Source: Paenibacillus dakarensis (lineage in GTDB: Bacteria; Bacillota; Bacilli; Paenibacillales; Paenibacillaceae). From it: a stretch of DNA of 52,963 nt. The notes beneath the pieces are model-generated. The model made no database searches, was not told where the DNA came from, and worked only from the letters and a program-made list of their open reading frames with translations. Positions within the stretch are counted from its first letter, which is position 1, and each line of letters opens with the position of its first letter. Below are positions 7,705 through 16,137 of this stretch, in pieces. The translations under genes were made by a program, and so were the position numbers. Where the stretch lies: contig NZ_CDSE01000090.1 of NCBI RefSeq assembly GCF_001373415.1, positions 1-52,963 on the forward strand. Reading direction: 5' to 3'.

Positions 7705-8489
7705 GTACTATCGTCGCAACAGGAAAAACCGTTGAGGATGCTGTCGAGCAAGGGCTAGCCCATTGGGGTGTAAGTCGGGACCAGGTATCGGTTCAAATTC
7801 TGAGTCAGCCGTCAAAAGGATTCCTGGGGCTGTTCGGAGTAAAGGAAGCTAAAGTTCAGCTTACGCTTAACTCCGTCAGTACCGGCGGCGAGAAGCTTAA
7901 TCAAGACTTTGCCTCCGTTAAGCAGGCAGCCCCTACACTTGAAGTACAGAAGGCATCGGCGACCTTGGTCTCAGAGAAAGACGAGACTGCCAGCTTATCT
8001 GTAGACAAGAATGAGGATGCTGTTAAACGTAAGGAAGTAGATCCTTACCGTGAAGCGGTAAGCTTTTTGATTGAAACGGGAAAGGCTATGGGGCTTAACG
8101 TCTCTGTAGATGTGGAGCATGGCAAGGAGTTTACGACCCTTCATGTTTCCGGCAGCGGACTCGGACTCATGATTGGGCGTAGAGGCCAGACGCTGGATGC
8201 TCTGCAGTATTTGGTTAATATCGTAGCGAATCGCTATTCTGATCATTACGTCCGGATTATCCTGGACGCCGAGAATTTCCGTGAACGACGTAAGAAAACG
8301 CTCGAGGAGCTGGCTGATCGATTGGCTGCACGTGCCGTGAAGACACGGAAAGAGGTTGTACTTGAGCCAATGCCGGCAGCCGAGCGTAAGATTATTCATT
8401 TTAGATTACAAAATCATGCTCAAGTGAAGACGTACAGTAAGGGCGAGGAACCTAATCGCCGGATCGTAATTACCTTGAAGCAGCAGTAA
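7701..8489 (+). CDS. jag: RNA-binding protein Jag (SpoIIIJ-associated, KhpB)
   Basis: A 262-aa protein with an N-terminal Jag domain (about 1-50, with SKGFLGLFGVKEAKV). A variable charged linker follows, then a KH domain (about 115-185, with GLMIGRRGQTLDALQYL as the GxxG loop) and an R3H domain (about 190-260, with ERKIIHFRLQ). KhpB proteins bind RNA with KhpA and influence cell elongation and division in other Firmicutes. Its ATG overlaps the yidC TGA (ATGA), indicating translational coupling, and a terminator follows. Confidence 0.95.
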   Translation: MSTIVATGKTVEDAVEQGLAHWGVSRDQVSVQILSQPSKGFLGLFGVKEAKVQLTLNSVSTGGEKLNQDFASVKQAAPTLEVQKASATLVSEKDETASLSVDKNEDAVKRKEVDPYREAVSFLIETGKAMGLNVSVDVEHGKEFTTLHVSGSGLGLMIGRRGQTLDALQYLVNIVANRYSDHYVRIILDAENFRERRKKTLEELADRLAARAVKTRKEVVLEPMPAAERKIIHFRLQNHAQVKTYSKGEEPNRRIVITLKQQ

Positions 8490-8502
8490 AGATATATGAC
8501 GC

Positions 8503-8540
8503 AATGACTCCTGGGCGGTAGTAGGGAGTCATTGTTTTTT
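8503..8540 (+). terminator. Terminator of yidC-jag
   Basis: A 9-bp stem AATGACTCC/GGAGTCATT (8503-8511 and 8525-8533) is followed by GTTTTTT. Confidence 0.9.
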
Positions 8541-8599
8541 ATTGAAGCGTTAAAGAGCTTGTTACCACCATAAATGATGAGTAGAAGAAGGTGAATTTC

Positions 8600-9976
8600 A
8601 TGTTGAGTGATACGATTGCTGCGATTTCAACAGCGGTTGGTGAGGGAGGTATCGCGATTATTCGCGTCAGCGGTCCCGAAGCAATAATGGAAGTAGAGAA
8701 GATTTTCAAGAGTAAGACGAGATTAACCGAGGCGGATTCCCATACGGTTCATTACGGGCATATTATGGACCCGGTCAGCCGGGACAATCTGGAGGAGGTT
8801 CTCGTCACCGTGATGAGAGCGCCGCGCTCATTCACGACAGAAGATGTGGTTGAGATCAGTGCACACGGCGGTGTGATTGCGGTGAAGCGGGTGATGGATC
8901 TTTTGCTTCAACAAAATATCCGCCTTGCTGAACCCGGGGAATTTACCAAGCGTGCTTTTTTGAATGGAAGAATTGATTTGTCTCAAGCAGAGGCTGTTAT
9001 TGATTTGATCCGGTCGAAATCGGACCGTGCTTTCTCGGTTGCGTTGAAACAGGTGGAAGGTACACTTTCCCGCAAAATTAAAGATCTGCGTCATACCCTG
9101 GTGGAAACCTTGGCACATATTGAAGTGAATATCGACTATCCGGAGCATGATGTGGAATCACTTACTTCTGAGTTTATCAAGGATAAGAGCCGCTTCGTTA
9201 TGGATGAGATTGATAAGCTGCTTAAGACCGCTCAAGAAGGAAAGATTTTGCGTGAGGGAATAACAACAGCGATTGTTGGCCGTCCGAATGTGGGTAAATC
9301 GTCACTTCTTAATACGCTGGCTCATGATAACAAAGCCATTGTGACGGATATCCCGGGGACAACACGGGATGTCATTGAAGAATTCGTTACGATCAACAAT
9401 ATTCCGCTCAAGCTGCTGGATACGGCAGGTATCCGGGAGACGATGGACGTGGTGGAGAAAATCGGGGTTGAGCGCTCGAAGCACGCTGTAAGTGAAGCGG
9501 ATCTGATTCTGCTTGTGCTGAACGCTAACGAGCCGTTACATGAAGATGAATTGGAACTGATGGAACAAATACGCGGTAGACAATGCATTGTAATTATGAA
9601 TAAAATGGACTTACCGTCTCAGCTGGATATGGACATTGTCCGCCGGTTTTATCCGGATGAGCTGATTGTTCCGATGTCTGTTAAGGCGCAAGAAGGAATT
9701 GATCGTTTGGAAGATGCTATCTCTCGCCTGTTCTTCAGTGGTAAGATAGAGGGCGGAGACTTAACATATGTGAGTAATGTTCGGCATATTGCTCTGCTCA
9801 AGAAAGCTAAAAAGTCTCTGATGGATGCTTATGAAGCAGCGGATCAGTACATTCCGATTGATATGATTCAGATCGATGTACGGCTTGCATGGGAGCAGCT
9901 TGGTGAGATTTTAGGGGAAGCGGTTGGCGATTCGCTAATCGACCAGATATTCTCGCAATTTTGTCTTGGAAAATAA
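8600..9976 (+). CDS. mnmE: tRNA modification GTPase MnmE
   Basis: With MnmG it installs the 5-carboxymethylaminomethyl group on wobble uridine 34 of certain tRNAs. The 458-aa protein has the N-terminal tetrahydrofolate-binding domain, a helical domain, and an inserted G domain with G1 GRPNVGKSS (about 227-235), DTAG (274-277) and NKMD. It ends in the catalytic C-terminal FCLGK. The ATG at 8600 is preferred because AGAAGG lies just upstream; an in-frame GTG three codons earlier overlaps that site. It heads the mnmE-mnmG-rsmG group. Confidence 0.98.
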   Translation: MLSDTIAAISTAVGEGGIAIIRVSGPEAIMEVEKIFKSKTRLTEADSHTVHYGHIMDPVSRDNLEEVLVTVMRAPRSFTTEDVVEISAHGGVIAVKRVMDLLLQQNIRLAEPGEFTKRAFLNGRIDLSQAEAVIDLIRSKSDRAFSVALKQVEGTLSRKIKDLRHTLVETLAHIEVNIDYPEHDVESLTSEFIKDKSRFVMDEIDKLLKTAQEGKILREGITTAIVGRPNVGKSSLLNTLAHDNKAIVTDIPGTTRDVIEEFVTINNIPLKLLDTAGIRETMDVVEKIGVERSKHAVSEADLILLVLNANEPLHEDELELMEQIRGRQCIVIMNKMDLPSQLDMDIVRRFYPDELIVPMSVKAQEGIDRLEDAISRLFFSGKIEGGDLTYVSNVRHIALLKKAKKSLMDAYEAADQYIPIDMIQIDVRLAWEQLGEILGEAVGDSLIDQIFSQFCLGK

Positions 9977-10018
9977 GCTGGAGTTCAATATATAAACATG
10001 AAAACAGGAGGGTTTGCC

Positions 10019-11905
10019 ATGAGTTATGTAGGGCGTACCTACGACGTGATTGTTGTTGGCGCAGGTCATGCCGGCTGTGAAGCTGCCTTGGCATCCGCCC
10101 GTATGGGTGCGGAAACGTTGATGGTTACGATCAACTTGGATATGGTTGCATTTATGCCTTGTAATCCGTCGATTGGCGGACCGGCGAAAGGGCATGTCGT
10201 GCGTGAGATCGATGCGTTAGGCGGCGAGATGGGCCGTAACATCGATAAGACATTTATTCAAATGCGTATGCTGAATACAGGGAAAGGCCCGGCTGTGCAT
10301 GCACTGCGTGCCCAAGCTGACAAGTTTTCCTATCAGCATACTATGAAAGAAACGATGGAGAAGGAAGAAAAGCTAACTCTTCGTCAAGGTATGGTCGACC
10401 GCCTTGTGGTTGAAGATGGAGAGTGTGTTGGTATTGTTACACAGACAGGTACAGAATACCGTGCTAAAGCCGTTGTTTTGACAACAGGAACCTATTTGCG
10501 CGGTAAAATCATCATGGGTGAGCTCATGTACGAGAGCGGACCTAACAACCAGCAGCCTTCTGTGAAGCTGGCCCAGAACTTGAAGGAGCTAGGATTTGAT
10601 CTGGTTCGATTCAAGACGGGTACACCTCCGCGTGTGCACAAAGATACGATCGACTTTTCGAAAACCGAGATTCAGCCAGGCGATGAGAAACCAAAATTTT
10701 TCTCTTATGAAACCAAATCTTCAGATAATGAGCAGCTTCCGTGCTGGTTAACATACACCTCGGTGGAGACACACCAGATTATTAATGATAATCTTCACCG
10801 TGCACCGATGTTCTCAGGTGTCATTGAAGGAACAGGTCCTCGTTATTGTCCTTCCATTGAGGATAAAGTAGTACGATTCGCGGATAAAACCAAGCACCAA
10901 ATATTCCTGGAGCCTGAAGGGAAGAATACAAAGGAATATTACGTGCAAGGACTTTCTACAAGTATGCCGGAAGATGTTCAGCAGGCGATTCTCCGCAGCG
11001 TACCGGGACTTGAAAAAGCAGAAATCATGCGTAACGGTTATGCGATTGAATATGATGCGATGGTTCCAACACAGTTGTGGCCATCGCTTGAAACGAAGCG
11101 CCTGCCAGGATTGTTCACAGCTGGACAAATCAACGGTACATCCGGTTATGAAGAGGCAGCAGGTCAAGGAATTATGGCAGGTATTAATGCAGCACGCAAA
11201 GTTCAGGGTAAGGAACCGGTCGTCCTGGATCGTTCCCAGGGATATATTGGTGTTCTGATCGATGACCTGGTGACGAAAGGAACGAATGAACCTTATCGTC
11301 TGCTTACTTCTCGCGCAGAATACCGTTTGCTTCTCCGTCATGACAATGCTGATATGCGCTTAACGGATATTGGTCATGAGATCGGACTGATTTCTGAAGA
11401 ACGTTACGAGCAGTTCCTCCGCAAAAAATCACTCGTTGAGCAGGAGAAAGAGCGTCTTGGTCAATGTAAAGTGAAGCCTTCTGAGGTGAACGAAATGCTC
11501 GAAGCTGCAGGATCTGCAGCAATCCAGGATGGAAGCAATCTGCTGACGATCCTGCGCCGGCCTGAGATCACTTTTGCCATGATTGAATCCTTATCTCCGT
11601 CCCCATTTGATTTGGATGAGGAAATGAAGGAGCAGGTCGAAATTCAAATTAAATATGCCGGATACATTGAGAAGCAGCTCAGTCATGTGGAGCGTCTGCA
11701 GAAGATGGAGAAGAAGCGGATTCCAGCGGATATTGTCTATGATGATATTCATGGATTGGCTATAGAAGCAAGACAGAAGCTTAACAAAATCCGTCCGATA
11801 TCGATCGGCCAGGCTTCGCGTATTGGTGGAGTTACTCCAGCAGACATTTCTATTCTTCTGGTTTACCTGGAGCATTACAACCGGGTGACCGCAGCGAAAG
11901 GATAA
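10019..11905 (+). CDS. mnmG: tRNA uridine-5-carboxymethylaminomethyl modification enzyme MnmG
   Basis: The FAD- and NADH-using partner of MnmE. The 628-aa protein, identical in length to B. subtilis MnmG, has the dinucleotide-binding motif VVGAGHAGCEAALASARMG near its start and the signatures CNPSIGGPAKG (about 45-55) and GTSGYEEAAGQG. A helical C-terminal domain contacts MnmE. The ATG at 10019 follows GGAGGG by 6 nt; an upstream in-frame ATG lies before that ribosome site. It is 42 nt after mnmE and 8 nt before rsmG. Confidence 0.98.
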   Translation: MSYVGRTYDVIVVGAGHAGCEAALASARMGAETLMVTINLDMVAFMPCNPSIGGPAKGHVVREIDALGGEMGRNIDKTFIQMRMLNTGKGPAVHALRAQADKFSYQHTMKETMEKEEKLTLRQGMVDRLVVEDGECVGIVTQTGTEYRAKAVVLTTGTYLRGKIIMGELMYESGPNNQQPSVKLAQNLKELGFDLVRFKTGTPPRVHKDTIDFSKTEIQPGDEKPKFFSYETKSSDNEQLPCWLTYTSVETHQIINDNLHRAPMFSGVIEGTGPRYCPSIEDKVVRFADKTKHQIFLEPEGKNTKEYYVQGLSTSMPEDVQQAILRSVPGLEKAEIMRNGYAIEYDAMVPTQLWPSLETKRLPGLFTAGQINGTSGYEEAAGQGIMAGINAARKVQGKEPVVLDRSQGYIGVLIDDLVTKGTNEPYRLLTSRAEYRLLLRHDNADMRLTDIGHEIGLISEERYEQFLRKKSLVEQEKERLGQCKVKPSEVNEMLEAAGSAAIQDGSNLLTILRRPEITFAMIESLSPSPFDLDEEMKEQVEIQIKYAGYIEKQLSHVERLQKMEKKRIPADIVYDDIHGLAIEARQKLNKIRPISIGQASRIGGVTPADISILLVYLEHYNRVTAAKG

Positions 11906-11913
11906 ACCCAGTT

Positions 11914-12636
11914 ATGGACTCGATTCAAAAGGACTTTGTAGATCGCCTCGAAGAGCGCGGTATTACTATAAATGATAAGCAGTTGGACCAGTTCGAGAAT
12001 TACTTCAAAATACTGGTTGAGTGGAATGAAAAAATGAACCTGACAGGTATTACAGAACGTGATCAGGTGTATATGAAACATTTTTACGATTCGATCAGTC
12101 TTGCCTTTTATGTGGATCTTAAAAAGGTAGGATCATTGGCTGACATCGGGTCAGGTGCCGGGTTTCCTGGCATTCCGTTAAAAATTTGTTTTCCTCATAT
12201 TAAACTAACGATCGTCGATTCGCTCAACAAACGGATTAATTTCCTGAAGCATGTTGCAGAATCGATCGGGCTTGAGAATGTTGAATTACTGCACGGCAGG
12301 GCAGAGGAAGTGGCTCGCAAACACGGATATCGTGATGGCTTTGATCTGGTTACAGCACGTGCAGTTGCCCGTATGGCTGTTCTGAATGAATTCTGTCTGC
12401 CTTTTGTAAAGGTAGGTGGGCAATTCGCAGCAATGAAGGGAAGCAACCCAGCCGAAGAGATTGAAGAGGCTGCTCGCAGCTTGAAGGAGTTAAGAGGTGC
12501 GCTTCATAAGGTGCACTCGTTCCAGCTTCCTGTGGAGGAGTCAGACCGGCATATTGTTGTGATCGATAAAAAAGGACCAACGCCATCAAAATATCCACGC
12601 AAAGCAGGAACAGCTTCGAGAACACCACTTATTTAA
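11914..12636 (+). CDS. rsmG: 16S rRNA (guanine527-N7)-methyltransferase
   Basis: Methylates N7 of G527 in the 16S rRNA 530 loop using S-adenosylmethionine; loss gives low-level streptomycin resistance in other bacteria. The 240-aa product has the SAM-binding motif LADIGSGAGFPGIPLK (about 75-90) and the later FDLVTARAVA and GGQFAAMKG strands typical of GidB. The basic C-terminus (PSKYPRKAG) is also usual. It starts 8 nt after mnmG, so the two are probably co-transcribed, and it ends at a terminator that contains a parS site. Confidence 0.97.
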   Translation: MDSIQKDFVDRLEERGITINDKQLDQFENYFKILVEWNEKMNLTGITERDQVYMKHFYDSISLAFYVDLKKVGSLADIGSGAGFPGIPLKICFPHIKLTIVDSLNKRINFLKHVAESIGLENVELLHGRAEEVARKHGYRDGFDLVTARAVARMAVLNEFCLPFVKVGGQFAAMKGSNPAEEIEEAARSLKELRGALHKVHSFQLPVEESDRHIVVIDKKGPTPSKYPRKAGTASRTPLI

Positions 12637-12660
12637 AACAGATCATTCATAGTACTCTTT

Positions 12661-12692
12661 AAGGAATGTTTCACGTGAAACATTCCTTTTTT
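12661..12692 (+). terminator. Terminator of mnmE-mnmG-rsmG, built around parS
   Basis: A perfect 28-bp palindrome (12661-12688) is followed by further T residues. Its middle 16 bases are a parS site, so one palindrome appears to serve as transcription terminator and ParB-binding site. Confidence 0.85.
12667..12682. other. parS site 1 (ParB-binding centromere)
   Basis: TGTTTCACGTGAAACA, a perfect palindromic match to the bacterial parS consensus. It is one of two sites in the window, within 3 kb of the parAB genes, where ParB would load and spread to organise the origin region. Confidence 0.97.
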
Positions 12693-12916
12693 CTTTGTTT
12701 ATACGACAAGTCATATTCCAACACAAAAGAAGAGTGAGCAAGTTTATAGAATGTAGATTACTATGCTTTATAATATCAATTCAAACTCAAACAATCATTC
12801 GGTTCAGGTCAGCATGAATGTCTTATTTTACCCAATTAAAGATCTGCTTTATAAGAATCGTATTCTAGAGGATTTTGTGTATAAATACTAAAATTGCAGG
12901 AAAAAATGGTGAGTTT

Positions 12917-12964
12917 GTAGAATAGGATTATAGAACAAATAGTGGTAGAATAGAATCGTAGAAC
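12917..12964 (+). repeat. Direct repeat pair upstream of noc
   Basis: Two 20-nt copies at 12917-12936 and 12945-12964, 17 of 20 identical and 28 nt apart, each of the form GTAGAATAG-N-AT-NN-TAGAAC. They lie directly before a terminator-like hairpin. They could be protein-binding sites or part of a short transcript; the function is unknown. Confidence 0.55.
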
Positions 12965-12977
12965 CAGATGATAGAGG

Positions 12978-13003
12978 ACGGACATAAACCGGTCCGTTTT
13001 TTT
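12978..13003 (+). terminator. Terminator-like hairpin in the rsmG-noc gap
   Basis: Stem ACGGAC/GTCCGT (12978-12983 and 12992-12997) with a T tract of seven. It is a second terminator about 300 bp beyond that of rsmG, so it may end a short transcript arising in the 12700-12970 gap or attenuate noc. I see no gene in 12697-12916. Confidence 0.65.
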
Positions 13004-13206
13004 GCTGATGTCATGAGTAAATGTAATGTTTTATGCAAGGTAATGCCTGCTTCGCAAAGATTAGGTCTAAGGCTTAAAAGAATGCTGTTCTTAACGAACA
13101 GGGTAACTTCGCTGTTCATGCCGGATACCGAATCGTTGCATTTCCAGTACAGGATAGAGGCGTGGGTATTATCGTGCTATCATGAAATTAGGTGGTAATA
13201 TACGGA

Positions 13207-14025
13207 ATGAAAGAACAATTTTCGAAGTTGTTTGGCTTAGCGGCGGAACGAAATAACGGGGATGAAGTGAGGCAAATCCCGGTGGATGAGGTTGTTAGCA
13301 GCCCATACCAACCGCGTACGGTTTTTGATGATGATAAGATCGATGAACTGCTTCAGACGATTAAAACACATGGTGTCATTCAACCGATTGTCGTTCGGAT
13401 CCGTAATGGCGCATATGAGATTATTGCCGGTGAGCGTCGTTGGCGTGCGGTTAAAAAGCTAGGTTTGGATACGATTCCTGCGATCATTCGTGATTTTAAT
13501 GATTCCCAAGCGGCATCGATTGCGCTGATTGAGAATTTACAGCGGGAAGGTCTCACTTCGATTGAAGAGGCAGTCGCTTATCAGAAGCTGATTGATCTTC
13601 ACCAGCTGACGCAGGAGAGTCTTGCACAGCGACTCGGTAAGAGCCAATCCACCATTGCTAACAAAATTCGACTGCTGCAGCTGCCGGAAGAAGTGAAGCA
13701 GGCGCTTATGGAACGGAAAATTACAGAGCGTCATGCTCGTGCGTTGTTATCTCTTGATAATGAAGAAACGCAATTGAAGTTGCTGGCTGAAGTAATTGCT
13801 AAAGAATTGAATGTGAAGCAGACGGAAGCTCGTGTGGCATTTTATAAAGAAGTAACGACGGTGAAGAAAGCCAAGCGGATCTCTTATAGTAAAGATGTGC
13901 GGCTTGCATTAAACACCATTCGTCAATCCATTGATATGGTTTCAGGTTCGGGTATGGCTATTAAAACGACAGAAAATGATCACGAGGACCATTACGAGAT
14001 CGTCATTAAAATTCCCAAACGTTAA
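13207..14025 (+). CDS. noc: Nucleoid occlusion protein Noc
   Basis: A ParB-like CTP-dependent DNA-binding protein that keeps the division septum off the nucleoid. The 272-aa product begins MKEQFSKLFGL, the short amphipathic membrane-targeting start typical of Noc. It has the ParB-type CTPase segment (SPYQPRTVF, IAGERRWRAV), the central HTH (TQESLAQRLGKSQSTIANK) and a C-terminal dimerisation part. The ATG at 13207 has AGGTGG 11 nt upstream. It precedes parA-parB as in Bacillus, where it is a parB paralogue. ParB is separately identifiable at 15072. Confidence 0.94.
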   Translation: MKEQFSKLFGLAAERNNGDEVRQIPVDEVVSSPYQPRTVFDDDKIDELLQTIKTHGVIQPIVVRIRNGAYEIIAGERRWRAVKKLGLDTIPAIIRDFNDSQAASIALIENLQREGLTSIEEAVAYQKLIDLHQLTQESLAQRLGKSQSTIANKIRLLQLPEEVKQALMERKITERHARALLSLDNEETQLKLLAEVIAKELNVKQTEARVAFYKEVTTVKKAKRISYSKDVRLALNTIRQSIDMVSGSGMAIKTTENDHEDHYEIVIKIPKR

Positions 14026-14050
14026 GAACGTATGACATGAAAGCGTGGGA

Positions 14051-14074
14051 GTGGTGATTTTTTGCCACTTTTTC
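14051..14074 (+). terminator. Weak terminator after noc
   Basis: Stem AGTGG/CCACT (14051-14055 and 14066-14070) followed by TTTT. It is short, so efficiency is uncertain. Nothing gene-like is visible in 14075-14243. Confidence 0.5.
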
Positions 14075-14243
14075 TGTTGACCTAAGAAGCATCTCTAGCA
14101 TGAACCTCCTAGGAAGACAGACGGCATTTTTTGGAGCAAACATTCTTGAATCTTCAAAAAATGGTTTCGTGTCCGAACCCAGCGGATTGCGCTTAACCGT
14201 TCAATTACTGTCCCTAGCAGGACGGTAAATATCCAAATGTGCA

Positions 14244-14267
14244 ATATACAGCTTATCTACTGTATAT
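14244..14267. promoter_or_regulatory. Inverted repeat upstream of parA
   Basis: Arms ATATACAG and CTGTATAT are separated by 8 nt, with the repeat ending 50 nt before the parA start. The perfect 8-bp arms and their position suggest an operator for parAB. No regulator is identified. Confidence 0.45.
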
Positions 14268-14317
14268 CATCTATTGAAGTCTACTTAGAAGAGTCTTCCT
14301 ACATTGAGGTGAAATGA

Positions 14318-15079
14318 GTGTCTAAAACAATTGCCATAGCTAATCAAAAGGGCGGGGTAGGTAAAACTACAACCTCCGTCAATCTGGGCGCTGGACTGGC
14401 TTCACTAGGCAAACGGGTGCTTTTGGTGGATATTGATCCCCAAGGGAACACGACCAGTGGTGTCGGCATTAATAAAGCCGATGTTGAGAACTGCATTTAC
14501 GATATCATTATTAATGAGGTTCATCCTAAGGATGCGATTAATTCAACGAACATCGATGGGTTAGATATTATTCCGGCTACTATTCAATTAGCAGGTGCGG
14601 AAATCGAGCTAGTCCCAACGATTTCGCGTGAGGTGCGGCTGAAGAAATCCCTCCAATTGGTGAAACCCTATTACGACTATATTCTGATCGACTGTCCTCC
14701 GTCACTCGGTATTCTTACCATTAACTCACTAACGGCTGCGGACTCGGTCATTATTCCGATTCAATGCGAATATTATGCGTTGGAAGGGTTGAGCCAGCTT
14801 TTAAATACGGTGCGGTTGGTACAGAAGCATCTGAATACATCTCTCAAAATTGAAGGTGTACTGCTTACGATGCTTGATGCGCGAACCAACTTGGGAATCC
14901 AGGTCATTGAAGAAGTGAAAAAGTATTTTCAAGAAAAAGTGTACAAAACCATTATCCCTAGAAATATCCGTTTGAGCGAGGCGCCTTCTCATGGACAATC
15001 GATCATTACATACGATCCTCGTTCAAAAGGTGCGGAAGTATACTTGGAGTTGGCAAAGGAAGTGATCTCTTATGAGTAA
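14318..15079 (+). CDS. parA: Chromosome-partitioning ATPase ParA (Soj)
   Basis: A Walker-type ATPase that binds DNA non-specifically and, with ParB-parS, moves origins apart. In Bacillus, Soj also controls DnaA. The 253-aa protein carries the deviant Walker A KGGVGKTTT (11-19) with its signature lysine, plus VDIDPQGN and LIDCPPSLG. The GTG start follows GAGGTG. The last 8 nt overlap parB. Confidence 0.97.
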   Translation: MSKTIAIANQKGGVGKTTTSVNLGAGLASLGKRVLLVDIDPQGNTTSGVGINKADVENCIYDIIINEVHPKDAINSTNIDGLDIIPATIQLAGAEIELVPTISREVRLKKSLQLVKPYYDYILIDCPPSLGILTINSLTAADSVIIPIQCEYYALEGLSQLLNTVRLVQKHLNTSLKIEGVLLTMLDARTNLGIQVIEEVKKYFQEKVYKTIIPRNIRLSEAPSHGQSIITYDPRSKGAEVYLELAKEVISYE

Positions 15080-15911
15080 ACGTTTAGGAAAAGGGTTGGA
15101 TGCACTTATTCCTTCCTTATCTATTCATGAGGATGATAAGGTTGTTGATATCCCAATTAGTCAGCTGCGGGCGAACCCGTATCAGCCTCGGAAAACGTTC
15201 AATGAAGAAGCGATCCAGGAGCTTGCTGAATCTATTCGGCAGCATGGCGTAATTCAGCCGATTATTGTAAGAAGTGTTCTTAAAGGATATGAGATCATTG
15301 CCGGGGAGCGTCGTTTTCGGGCATCACAATATTGCGGAAAGGCTACCGTACCTGCTGTAGTTCGTTCATTTACAGATCAACAGGTAATGGAGATTGCCCT
15401 GATCGAGAACCTGCAACGTGAGAACTTAAACGCTATGGAAATAGCTGTTGCTTACCAAGGTCTTATGGAAGAGTTTTCCCTAACGCAAGAGGAGCTGTCT
15501 TTGAAGGTTGGTAAGTCGCGTTCACACATTGCCAATTTCTTAAGACTGTTATCTTTGCCTGATGAAGTTAAAGAGAATGTTTCACGTGGAACATTATCCA
15601 TGGGACATGCGCGGGCGATCGTAGGCTTGAAGGATCCTGTTCTCGTAAAGCAATTGGCGAAGCAATGCGTGGAGCAAGAGTGGAGTGTGCGTGAGCTTGA
15701 AGAAGCAGTGAAGAACCTGGATCGTAAATCTCAGGATAAAGATAAAGTGAAAGTGAAGAAAAGAGATCCATATATTGATCATGTGGAGGAAAATCTTCGC
15801 GAACGTTTTAAAACCACCGTTAAAATAAAACATAATAAAGATAAAGGAAAGATTGAGCTGAACTATTACAGCAAACAGGATTTGGAACGCTTGCTTGAGC
15901 TGCTGCAGTAG
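15072..15911 (+). CDS. parB: Chromosome-partitioning protein ParB (Spo0J)
   Basis: A parS-binding CTPase clamp that spreads from parS, recruits SMC and regulates ParA; in Bacillus it is also needed for sporulation. The 279-aa protein has the N-terminal CTPase motifs (NPYQPRKTF, IAGERRFRA), the central HTH (TQEELSLKVGKSRSHIANFLRL cut short: TQEELSLKVGKSRSH is the core) and a C-terminal dimer domain after a charged linker. It overlaps parA by 8 nt, so the pair is translationally coupled. A parS site is embedded in its coding sequence and a strong terminator follows. Confidence 0.97.
   Translation: MSKRLGKGLDALIPSLSIHEDDKVVDIPISQLRANPYQPRKTFNEEAIQELAESIRQHGVIQPIIVRSVLKGYEIIAGERRFRASQYCGKATVPAVVRSFTDQQVMEIALIENLQRENLNAMEIAVAYQGLMEEFSLTQEELSLKVGKSRSHIANFLRLLSLPDEVKENVSRGTLSMGHARAIVGLKDPVLVKQLAKQCVEQEWSVRELEEAVKNLDRKSQDKDKVKVKKRDPYIDHVEENLRERFKTTVKIKHNKDKGKIELNYYSKQDLERLLELLQ
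15578..15593. other. parS site 2, inside parB
   Basis: TGTTTCACGTGGAACA matches the parS consensus, with one base breaking perfect palindromy. It encodes part of the segment ENVSRGTL of ParB. B. subtilis also keeps a parS inside spo0J, so the position is conserved. Confidence 0.95.
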
Positions 15912-15995
15912 TATGCTATAAGATTGAACTGCGTGCCGGAGATGCTCAAAGGAATTTATAATGGCATAATTGTGGGATATCACATCTTGATGGAG

Positions 15996-16042
15996 AAAGA
16001 CATGTCGGTGTTCCTTGAGGGAACAGGGCATGTCTTTTTTTA
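15996..16042 (+). terminator. Terminator of parAB
   Basis: Outer stem AAAGACATG/CATGTCTTT (15996-16004 and 16029-16037), inner stem TGTTCC/GGAACA, and a T tract to 16042. Confidence 0.92.
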
Positions 16043-16137
16043 ATTCGAAGATAAAAAGAATGTGAATGGTTATATAATATAGCATCGTATCGAACCGGAT
16101 TGAACGTTATGTTTAGTCAATTCAAGGAGGGGCTGAT

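Noticed and set aside
12968..13198. Open frame of 76 codons upstream of noc
   Set aside because: It runs through a terminator hairpin, lacks a convincing ribosome site, and has no protein-like composition.
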